A stretch of 39,831 nucleotides of DNA from the NCBI GenBank assembly GCA_018657495.1, contig JABHXA010000001.1:1-39831 (forward strand). Reading direction: 5' to 3'. A program made the translations under genes and the position numbers. Source of the DNA: Fidelibacterota bacterium (GTDB lineage: Bacteria; Fidelibacterota; Marinisomatia; SCGC-AAA003-L08; JACNLC01). The notes under the pieces were generated by a model. It ran no database searches. It saw nothing but the letters and a program-made list of their open reading frames with translations, and was not told the DNA's origin. Positions 34,601-39,831 of this stretch are shown in pieces (positions within the stretch are counted from its first letter, which is position 1; every line of letters starts with the position of its first letter).

Positions 34601-34898
34601 CAACCGAGATCAAAACAAATCTGGATTTTCAAAATCCTGGTTAGGTGATTTGGGACCAAGTGATATTGATGATATTCGTCTCAATAAACCAAGTTCAAAA
34701 ACAATTATTTCCGGAGATAATCTGGAAAATATTGTAACAGATGATATACTTGCAGCATTTAGCCCCTTTGTTTTGAAGTATTTCCCCATTTATTTACAGG
34801 GTATCTCGCAAAAAGAGATTCGGTATAATTTCCTCGAAGCAGCATCGAGGATTGAGACCATGAAATATTGGCGAATGACAAGGGATAATCGAGAATAA
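28671..34898 (+). CDS. single-chain AddA-AddB-like helicase-nuclease
   Basis: An uninterrupted 2075-residue frame. Part 1 (about 1-1150) is AddA-like: Walker A ACAGAGKTYAL, Walker B MVDEFQDTNE (about 406), GDEKQSIYKFQ, DNYRSS, SIHKAKGLDFPFVVLP (about 785), FYVAVTRAQ and a nuclease with GVIDLLY...VVRDYKTD and HQVQIYLQ. Part 2 (about 1180-2075) is AddB-like: IIICPSKLRINQL with no Walker A, GDFPSQTPTG, then a second nuclease with RFSASQLTMLTKTP, GTIDRIDML and LAVDFKTG (about 1935). The four Cys that hold AddB's iron-sulfur cluster are not seen. Together these would resect double-strand breaks for RecA-dependent repair and degrade foreign DNA. The TTG start lacks a ribosome site; a stop lies 14 codons upstream in frame. 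Confidence 0.88.
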   Translation: MSNLINALDLNRNVVIRACAGAGKTYALSKRYIAILDEFAKKSIDSPKAEWLGPANILVITYTNKATAEMSSRIYKDINTLIRKGKLEIDGLGQNILHSSADGYSDWILETFSRNQIKTIDAFCAKILREHPIQAKIDPTISTGDENDIRDLTQNLLHVFFQQLYSNNDEKFLYLVNHLGLYRIRSAIQYLIDNHNELSIWERQYSGKTSKDIFQLWRDKYEPDADVGQAAEILSESFEQILTVRMPADTKEKIQSMQKMIENFVQSDEPKSFYCQYIHPMLVTASGTYKKRVDLLPNQSIWKSNGYEINDHKAIKQIFLDCIAEIKSILPEEIIKSLFTADDQLAAKLLVDLVNLYHEFTQLLWQKKLENHMISYADVLFQTHKLLSEYPGIGEQYGRIFPHIMVDEFQDTNELRWSIIKTICSSKGIIRSKGIFLVGDEKQSIYKFQNADVKVLNHAIGELRNMDNPPLEIEFDDNYRSSAEFIKKAINPLFSKLFTPEDDMQKSYEAKFNSTSYPLNKSHDLKEKDTSIGGFINVNILTVTADESESGESTYKQDDLAYARHLATILKDLQQTSHYKQLDCPPGKPKIGVLLRNVKSNIGPYREAFKQSGLKAEIIGSRGFYSRQEILDVEMIISVLINPLDDVALAGLLRSPIFALSDDELTQMLEPARGRFPVFELLENHFPDIFEEINNWLHRVHTDPLDRLLTSIFHSEFRELGYLSENDGSQRWKNIHKCIRLIHKWSLDGKHLIRIQLLLRQRRSTHPDEEFAQLSVNSDIVIMSIHKAKGLDFPFVVLPDLHRQMNFDNKSSFSMASIPDKSGNEHTEMGFTFSSHMGKKSNSVILRLLRKNAFQELFAEYIRLFYVAVTRAQYGVILSGVVEEHPKKGYPEIIEFRKSTSTWMNWVRGIYQITADRLTEGSIDHDEADITLTPYRQTKWESNSHNIESVDYSYPIPKSPISSSFHLSVHYLSETLSPTAEVAPSEESSQYSSSAFGTYIHWVLEHNYLDIDTYDQQLRNQLDRPQYFELKNHHDEIFQHIRELADYPQITKVFDFPETDRFTEYPVRAEFKSISTHHTLIISGVIDLLYKESDEWVVRDYKTDSSRKYHNQYVHQVQIYLQLLKYMFHFPNIRAEIAYTRLQDITDVPFEPDYFNKVEFESICGWQPSYPDNNKIFLSDQMNSLPENAIIICPSKLRINQLMTHLSSQNQLHPTMIIDTFTGLNAKFNSQPAPGLLIRSLIRKYQNNYYLDYSFKEYPGILQALKKNYDLYDKHGILPDNKLQNLNEDIEAQLSKSGYFPYLSTDNFKLSLFHGKHVYLDSLTPVYKKEIDFIPIINHHCEKLIQIELDSQVDQVHLPPWHQYFDLNEELTDIKNRIITQISKNINLDDIIIVLPSMEKYIPILLPIFEDAGIPMQLSKGEPLFERPVIHACLTLLRLMDSNQLTWQDMRPYFMHPISYCVYPDDHNEYMSLLRKLDIRMRRNGNAGKVLNKLDLYQSLLDAAESKYHADIDVEPLCKFIAEYVSEINNSTDPIYKRFEYVITHLFKQYSKSIGTMEKKAIDAFSMIVQQLSIFLNQNYPAISVGEYGLELRESLKLDISTETHNDGISLLSVADSISNTFGKYLYIPGLVQGDFPSQTPTGFMMENIPDFHYNANQMIFHSWISGAKEVFLSCPLNGVDGSEQQYSIFLESMEVIKSTPYISPELFYRNKLLKVNGNTPLNLKKQIHRHNTLLNRNPENEYSGKVPSLTEYHKGNRFSASQLTMLTKTPLLYLMRYIWKLHEIDPEYNIAAFMGNVIHKILELFGNNDPSGWEINKVTPQEAESLLFQTSKSVIQDYPEIGYEEKLYLQSFTNGLVDEKQEPGVFKNLLLEDRLIIPNFKFINAEQAFGYPNISNGSWSNFTISHNELGSLKFGGTIDRIDMLSSSGIILAVDFKTGIVSEFKTISEMSPQLKLYYLVLKNQFPNQQVLMTYRRINRDQNKSGFSKSWLGDLGPSDIDDIRLNKPSSKTIISGDNLENIVTDDILAAFSPFVLKYFPIYLQGISQKEIRYNFLEAASRIETMKYWRMTRDNRE

Positions 34899-35359
34899 CA
34901 TCGGTTTATTTACCTTCCCCCCGCCTTGAGGATATTCCGGAGACATTGAAGAATTTTGACGAGGATTGGATTGTGTGGCTGTTTGAGGTCCAAGACCATT
35001 GGAGCGAGTTTCCTGCGATCCCGAGTCAAAATTCTGAAACCGGAAAATCCTGATAGCGGCATGTTCTTTTGATTCTTTTCTTCAAAGAAAAGAATGATGA
35101 GTCCGCGACATCCCCGCGGCACTGCTATTGCATTTCAAATACCTATCGCACAAGAATTGTAATTATTTTATGGGTAATCAACTCCCCTCCATCATTTACA
35201 ATTCAAACTATTGAGATTTTCAGTTTGTAACAGTATCCATAAATGAGATATTCCCTCGAATTATTTTCGTAATATTATTGTCACATAAATAGAGATATAT
35301 AATATATAAAGATTCAAAGCCTCTTTTTAGATTTATAATTATTACCATTGGAGAAGATA
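34899..35359. other. intergenic region largely filled by repeat copy 1
   Basis: From about 34915 to 35137 this is the first copy of the palindromic repeat described separately. The remaining 35138-35359 is AT-rich and contains the ribosome site for the next gene; no gene or other clear signal was seen. The minus-strand open frame across the repeat is not considered a gene. Confidence 0.6.
34915..35137. repeat. structured dispersed repeat, copy 1
   Basis: It matches 37880-38103 with about 18 differences over about 210 aligned bases (hand alignment), in the same orientation. It folds on itself: CCGCCTTGAGGATATTCCGG at 34921-34940 pairs with the arm ending at 35059, GAATTTTGAC pairs with GTCAAAATTC, and inner stems follow. 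Two further hairpins come after it, ATTCTTTTCTT-CA-AAGAAAAGAAT and an imperfect CCGCG...CGCGG. No transposase is encoded. It resembles a REP/MITE-type element. Confidence 0.85.
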
Positions 35360-37795
35360 ATGAAAATAAAAAACGTATTTATAATTGTTACATCCATTCA
35401 TTGTTTTGTTTTTGCCGATAATGCTATCAATAATCTTCATTTACAACAGCAGTTTAACCAACTCTATCCAATCTCATCTATATCAGATCAAAATATATCG
35501 TTTGTTAGGATTCAGTCAGATACATTTTTAGATGATCATGTTCGAACAGCATCCAGTAATAGAACACTCGCAGATTATGTTTACCTTACGGATTTAGAAG
35601 AACGAGGTGGAGGCCCATTCGTACATGATAGTCCTGGAAATAGACGAAATGCGACTTTCGGACAAAGTGAATTGTTCAGCGGTGGTTTTATCCAGACCAA
35701 TAGTACTATGGTAATGGGCGTTTTTGGCTGTCCTGAATTTCAAACCACTGTATTTTTAACAATCGATCCTGAAACTGGAGAAATTCATTATCCCGATGTT
35801 TGGATATGTAATGAAAACCAAGTTTTTCAAGGCGATCCTCCAATATTATATAGACCACCAGTGAAATTTCCTCCTAACGGTTATGTGTTGGCTAAGGAAT
35901 CGGCGATGAATGGTGAGGGTTATGTGTTTGATTCCACCGAATTATTAAATCATGATTTCTTCCATCGTGATACATTGATTATGACAGATATCAATTTTTA
36001 TGCTGATTCAAGTGTTCATGTAAAACGCTGGTGGTTTCTCAAACCACCTCATTTAAATTTATCGGCAAGGCTAGATACCACAGAAATTCCATTCCCTTTT
36101 CCAACTCATTTAGAAGGAGTAACTGACCCCACAACAAATTGTGCAAATCCTAGTGACCTGAGAACTTGCACATCATATAGTGATTCCCTCATTTCATACC
36201 ATGCCAAATATCCTAATGGTGCAAGCGGGTTGGATGAATATTATTTAGATGCAACTATTTCTGGTCCCCATGGATACTCAACATCTGAATACATACCTCT
36301 GGCAACCGATACCGGTATACCAAATCCTGAAAATTTATTATCTGAAGAAATTATAAATCCCGATGGTCCGGCTGTTTTATACATTCAGGGTGGTCCAGTC
36401 AGAGTTCGTGGTATTTATCAGGGACAATATACAATTGTAACTGATGAATATATCACTTACCGTCGTCATGCCTGGCCGAATAATTATACCGCCCCTATTG
36501 ATACACTTTGGTGCAATATCTGGATTACTGATGACCTCCGAAACGCTGAAGCACCTGTTGGTAATGATGGTCCACCGCAACCTGATGAAAATTGTGATGG
36601 CGGATCAGAAAACCGCATGGGATTAATATCCGGGGCAAATATAATTGTCGCCAATACACTCCTAAATGGTGCAGCAAATTCCATGTATGGATCCGGAGTG
36701 GTTATTCATGCATCATTAGTGGCATTCAACGAATCTTTTACCGTCCAATATTGGCAGAATGTTACAAACGGGCATTTTGATCCTCCCTATGGAGATGGCC
36801 GCGGTCCCTGGGTAAATGGATTTAATGGATATATGGTGAACCACGATTACAGAGGTACAATTACACTTTGGGGTGGAATCACTCAACAATATCATGGTTA
36901 TATCCAACGCAATATGCCCGGACCGTATAGTCAAACTATTGGCTATCAGAGCAACTACCAGTACGATGCAAATAATGTCTGTTCTCCACCTCCTTATTTT
37001 CCAACCATACAATTTGTCGGTGAAGGTAATAGCTTTGTTGATTTAGGTGATATCACTCAGGATGGTGTAACTGATGTATTAGATCTGGTTGTGATGGTAA
37101 ATATTGTACTAGAAAATTATTATCCATCTGAGATAGAACTTGCTCTTGGAGATGTGGTCACATCAGGTGAAATTGATATTGAGGATATCGTCTTATTGGT
37201 CAGCTGGATACTTGGAGATAATCTGATGAGCTCACAACCCCTCAGCGATGCCCAGGTTGTTGCAAGCGGAGGTATACTCTCAATTAATACAAATGGAAAT
37301 ATTGCCGGTATTCAAATTGATTATTCCGGTACCATCACCATCTTAGACAATCATCTTCCTGAAGGATGGATATTTGAAAGCAATGCCCACAGAATGATAA
37401 TATTCTCCGCTGAAGGTTCTACATTAAATAGTGAAAGCATATTTAGTTATTCAGGTGATATACACATCCAAAATGTCAAAATGGTTGACTGGTCAGGAAA
37501 TACAATAAACGCTCAGATTAATCTCATCCCTCAGCAATATATTCTGCATCCTGCATATCCAAACCCATTTAATCCAGTTACTACATTTGAATACGGACTC
37601 CCCTCAGACTCACAAGTAAACCTTGTTGTGTACGATGTACTCGGCCGACAGGTAAGTGAACTGGTGAATAACTATCAAACGGCAGGTTTATATTCTGTGG
37701 AATGGAATGCATCTGATCTGAGTAGCGGTTTGTATTTTATTAGAATGACCGCTGGTCCTTTCCAATCTTCCCAAAAAGTAATGCTGGTGAAATAA
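35360..37795 (+). CDS. secreted protein with dockerin-like repeats and a T9SS-type sorting domain
   Basis: 811 residues from the ATG that has GGAG six bases upstream (an in-frame TTG lies four codons earlier). Signal peptide MKIKNVFIIVTSIHCFVFA. The first 540 residues resemble DUF4900-type surface proteins: LADYVYLTDLEERG, GLISGANIIVANTLLNG, GSGVVIHASLVAFNESFTVQYW, then GTITLWGGITQQYHGYI. About residues 559-617 are a dockerin-like pair (GDITQDGVTDVLDLVVM, GDVVTSGEIDIEDIVLL). From about 733, YPNPFNPVTTFEYGLP to the final KVMLVK is the Por/T9SS sorting domain with an FlgD-like Ig fold, so the protein should be exported and anchored at the cell surface. It is flanked by two copies of the palindromic repeat. 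The exact role is unknown. Confidence 0.82.
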   Translation: MKIKNVFIIVTSIHCFVFADNAINNLHLQQQFNQLYPISSISDQNISFVRIQSDTFLDDHVRTASSNRTLADYVYLTDLEERGGGPFVHDSPGNRRNATFGQSELFSGGFIQTNSTMVMGVFGCPEFQTTVFLTIDPETGEIHYPDVWICNENQVFQGDPPILYRPPVKFPPNGYVLAKESAMNGEGYVFDSTELLNHDFFHRDTLIMTDINFYADSSVHVKRWWFLKPPHLNLSARLDTTEIPFPFPTHLEGVTDPTTNCANPSDLRTCTSYSDSLISYHAKYPNGASGLDEYYLDATISGPHGYSTSEYIPLATDTGIPNPENLLSEEIINPDGPAVLYIQGGPVRVRGIYQGQYTIVTDEYITYRRHAWPNNYTAPIDTLWCNIWITDDLRNAEAPVGNDGPPQPDENCDGGSENRMGLISGANIIVANTLLNGAANSMYGSGVVIHASLVAFNESFTVQYWQNVTNGHFDPPYGDGRGPWVNGFNGYMVNHDYRGTITLWGGITQQYHGYIQRNMPGPYSQTIGYQSNYQYDANNVCSPPPYFPTIQFVGEGNSFVDLGDITQDGVTDVLDLVVMVNIVLENYYPSEIELALGDVVTSGEIDIEDIVLLVSWILGDNLMSSQPLSDAQVVASGGILSINTNGNIAGIQIDYSGTITILDNHLPEGWIFESNAHRMIIFSAEGSTLNSESIFSYSGDIHIQNVKMVDWSGNTINAQINLIPQQYILHPAYPNPFNPVTTFEYGLPSDSQVNLVVYDVLGRQVSELVNNYQTAGLYSVEWNASDLSSGLYFIRMTAGPFQSSQKVMLVK

Positions 37796-38364
37796 CAATA
37801 GTTCAAATAAAATCAACTGAACTACGTTTATAGTTCCCATTGTACGTAATGTTGGTGATTCTATTATATTTGGTTCCCCTCCCACCCGCCTTAAGGATAT
37901 TCCGGAAATATTGAAGAATTTTGATAAGGATTAGATTGCATGGCTGTTTGAGCTCCAAGATATTGGAGTGAGTTTCATGCAATCCCGAGTCAAAATCCTG
38001 AAACCGGAAGATCCTGATAGCGGCATGTTCTTTTGATTCTTTTCTTCAAAGAAAAGAATGATGAGTCCGCGGCATCACCGCGGCACTGCTATTGAATTCC
38101 AAAAACTATAGTACGGTATATTTTCAATTCAACAAATTTCAAATCAGATTTCTTAAATCAAAATTCTTCATATCAATAGAGTTGACACCACTAACGGATA
38201 TGCGTCATTTTTACTATTTGATCAAAATCTCATATTGGAACTTGGCAATAAATCAGTTAGCTTTATGACCTAATTTTCCACTACAAAACAGTTAAATGAT
38301 TCAATCACTTTTGAGGTTTGGTTATTGATACATTTAAATAAATTAAATTTATAAAAGGAATAAA
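37796..38364. other. intergenic region containing repeat copy 2
   Basis: The repeat occupies about 37880-38103. The last 260 bases before the protease ATG are AT-rich with no recognisable gene; AAAGGAA at about 38354-38360 is the ribosome site for the next gene. Confidence 0.6.
37880..38103. repeat. structured dispersed repeat, copy 2
   Basis: Second copy of the element at 34915-35137. Here the inner stem is perfect: GATTGCATG and CATGCAATC enclose CTCCAA-GATA-TTGGAG. The outer arms are at 37886-37905 and 38004-38023. Then come the 11-bp stem ATTCTTTTCTT/AAGAAAAGAAT (38036-38059) and CCGCGG-CATCA-CCGCGG (38067-38083). The whole is a chain of one long and two short hairpins. Confidence 0.85.
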
Positions 38365-39831
38365 ATGCAAACAGTAATCAGGTTTATCAATGGATTGAAC
38401 CCATTAACCATCAAGCGGATTTTTATATTTACACTGTTCTTTCCTATTACTATGCTAAACAGTGCCAATCTAGAAAATATAAATTCTATAAAGGAATTGT
38501 CTTATAAAATCAATCCTCAAAAACCATTCATTTATCATGCTGATGATCATGGAATTATCCGAAATCTTAGTGGTGTTTTAAAAATTAATGATGGACGATC
38601 TTTTGAATCAGTAGCACTGGATTTTCTCATAAATAATAATGATTTATTTGGCTTCACAAATTTCCAGGATGAGTTCATAACCAAGTCAAATGTTACTGAC
38701 TATAAAGGGATATCGCATATTACTCTTCAGCAGATGTATAATGATGTACCCGTTTTAAATACGTATATAAAACTTCATGCCGATCATTTGGGAAACCTTT
38801 CCTCAGTTACCAGTGATTATACGCCAAATATTTATCTCAATACCACTCCATCAATCTCTGCAATTGACGCTGTAAACAGTGTAAAAGAATTATACGATAT
38901 TCCTAATTCAGTTGACATAATTCCTGAATTAATCATATTTACTCAAATTGAAATTCCAAAATTAGCATGGGTCTTTGATGTCTCGGATTTCCAAAACTCT
39001 AAAAGATATATTGTTAATGCAAATTCAGGTGAGCTATTAAAAACGTACCCCCTTGCTTATGAAGATGGTCCAACCACAGGAAGCGGTATTAATCTACTTG
39101 ATGAATCCGTTGAAATCTTGAACATATATGAAGGAGCTACCTTCGACTGGTCATCACTCTATTCTTTTATACCTCCCGATAGTGAACCGGGAATCGGCAA
39201 TTATAATATGGTCGATGTAACAAATGAATCTGCAGGTTCATTATTCATACTCTCTGCCCACAATACTAATTATGATATACTGAGTTTTGTTAATAGCGAG
39301 TCTCCTGAATTTTTATCTGAAACACTATATGACTCACATCCATCCGGGGTAAGTGCTTTGGATTACCATAGAAAGACCCTGGATTATTATATCAACGCCC
39401 ATGATCATTATGGCTTAGATGGAAACGGTTATAGAACGGCAGTGATTGTAAATCTGGGTCCAAATTGGCAAAATGCCATGGCAACTCAAAGTTTTATTGT
39501 ATATGGAAATGGCGGTGGTCAAAATCGACCATGGTGTGCCGGACAAGATGTTGTTTCACATGAATTTACCCATATTGTTACCGGGTCCAGTTCAGGATTA
39601 ATTTATCAGAATCACTCCGGTGCAATGAATGAGTCACTTTCTGATATTTTTGGATACCTTGTGGAAGCAGAATTTCAAAATGGCGGTGACTGGTTGGTAG
39701 GAGAAGACGTCACCCTGAACGGTAATGGTATCAGAAGCATGGAAGATCCAACTGCGTTCAACCACCCCGATAATATTAACAGCCCATATTATATGCCACC
39801 CGTAAACAACCCCAACGGCAATAATGACAAC
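38365..39831 (+). CDS. thermolysin-family (M4) secreted metallopeptidase, 3' end outside the window
   Basis: 489 codons are visible with no stop. A hydrophobic segment near the N-terminus (RIFIFTLFFPITMLNS) serves as a signal peptide. A propeptide region with FTP/PepSY-like features follows (LSGVLKINDGRSFESVALDFL, ITLQQMYNDVPVLNTYIKLH). The M4 catalytic domain has VVSHEFTHIVTG (zinc ligands and the general-base Glu, about residue 399), then GAMNESLSDIFGY, which supplies the third zinc ligand, and GEDVTLNGNGIRSMEDP. AAAGGAA precedes the ATG. It would be an exported, self-activating endopeptidase; members in this group usually carry further surface domains or a sorting domain beyond the part seen here. 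Confidence 0.92.
   Translation, partial: MQTVIRFINGLNPLTIKRIFIFTLFFPITMLNSANLENINSIKELSYKINPQKPFIYHADDHGIIRNLSGVLKINDGRSFESVALDFLINNNDLFGFTNFQDEFITKSNVTDYKGISHITLQQMYNDVPVLNTYIKLHADHLGNLSSVTSDYTPNIYLNTTPSISAIDAVNSVKELYDIPNSVDIIPELIIFTQIEIPKLAWVFDVSDFQNSKRYIVNANSGELLKTYPLAYEDGPTTGSGINLLDESVEILNIYEGATFDWSSLYSFIPPDSEPGIGNYNMVDVTNESAGSLFILSAHNTNYDILSFVNSESPEFLSETLYDSHPSGVSALDYHRKTLDYYINAHDHYGLDGNGYRTAVIVNLGPNWQNAMATQSFIVYGNGGGQNRPWCAGQDVVSHEFTHIVTGSSSGLIYQNHSGAMNESLSDIFGYLVEAEFQNGGDWLVGEDVTLNGNGIRSMEDPTAFNHPDNINSPYYMPPVNNPNGNNDN

Noticed and set aside
34910..35122. Minus-strand 70-codon open frame across repeat copy 1
   Set aside because: It lies wholly inside the palindromic repeat, and copy 2 carries a stop and an indel in the same frame. 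It is best explained as chance openness of a structured repeat.
1..39831. CRISPR arrays, tRNA or rRNA genes, integrases or prophage genes
   Set aside because: No regularly spaced short repeats, no recognisable tRNA cloverleaf with a T-loop and no rRNA or integrase/transposase coding sequence were noticed on either strand. A small tRNA could still be missed by eye.

Overview
The window is AT-rich bacterial chromosome from a member of the FCB group, most likely a Candidatus Marinimicrobia (SAR406)-like lineage. The clues are a C-terminal Por/T9SS-type sorting domain with a YPNPFNP start, dockerin-like calcium-binding repeats in non-cellulosomal secreted proteins, TonB-receptor remains with an Asp-rich loop, a DUF2723 membrane glycosyltransferase, a DUF5117-type zinc protease, and several strong AGGAGG ribosome sites mixed with leaderless-looking starts. 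The lineage is an inference from protein style; no rRNA or tRNA gene is visible.

Layout. 1-1420: a decayed left edge with remnants of a CsgG/TolB-like protein and of a TonB-dependent receptor, the latter preceded by a palindromic element and closed by a terminator. 1501-5959: housekeeping genes (FabI/FabL-like reductase, RarD permease, then a forward DUF3228 - SDR - dinB cluster). 6268-9391: a large secreted zinc metalloprotease and a bacteriohemerythrin. 9405-10038: a VapBC-like toxin-antitoxin pair. 10377-12175: a thiamine-binding MTH1187-type protein and an ornithine-aminotransferase-like enzyme. 12253-20062, all on the minus strand: a urea transporter/M23 peptidase fusion and, upstream of it, a tightly packed six-gene set (FG-GAP/dockerin secreted protein, beta-barrel, small secreted protein, PqqD-like protein, ATP-grasp ligase, fold-III PLP decarboxylase). 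20426-22603: radC, yqgE, sfsA. 22668-27237: a minus-strand operon of DUF2723 membrane protein, family-2 glycosyltransferase and a glyoxalase-like protein. 27570-28578: a frameshifted small outer-membrane barrel protein with a strong terminator, and acylphosphatase. 28671-34898: one 2075-codon gene that reads as AddA and AddB joined in a single chain. 34899-39831: a secreted sorting-domain protein flanked by two copies of a roughly 220-bp, internally palindromic repeat, then a thermolysin-family protease running off the right edge.

The two most interesting items are (a) the single-chain AddAB-like helicase-nuclease, whose AddB half lacks both a Walker A motif and the usual iron-sulfur cysteines, and (b) the operon that couples a PqqD-like peptide/substrate carrier, an ATP-grasp ligase and a diaminopimelate-decarboxylase-like enzyme with an altered substrate pocket to three secreted or outer-membrane proteins. 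The latter looks like an undescribed carrier-based biosynthesis or protein-modification pathway. Other points of note are a glycosyltransferase that has no standard start codon, enzymes with replaced key residues (hemerythrin, PIN toxin, aminotransferase) and the structured repeat.
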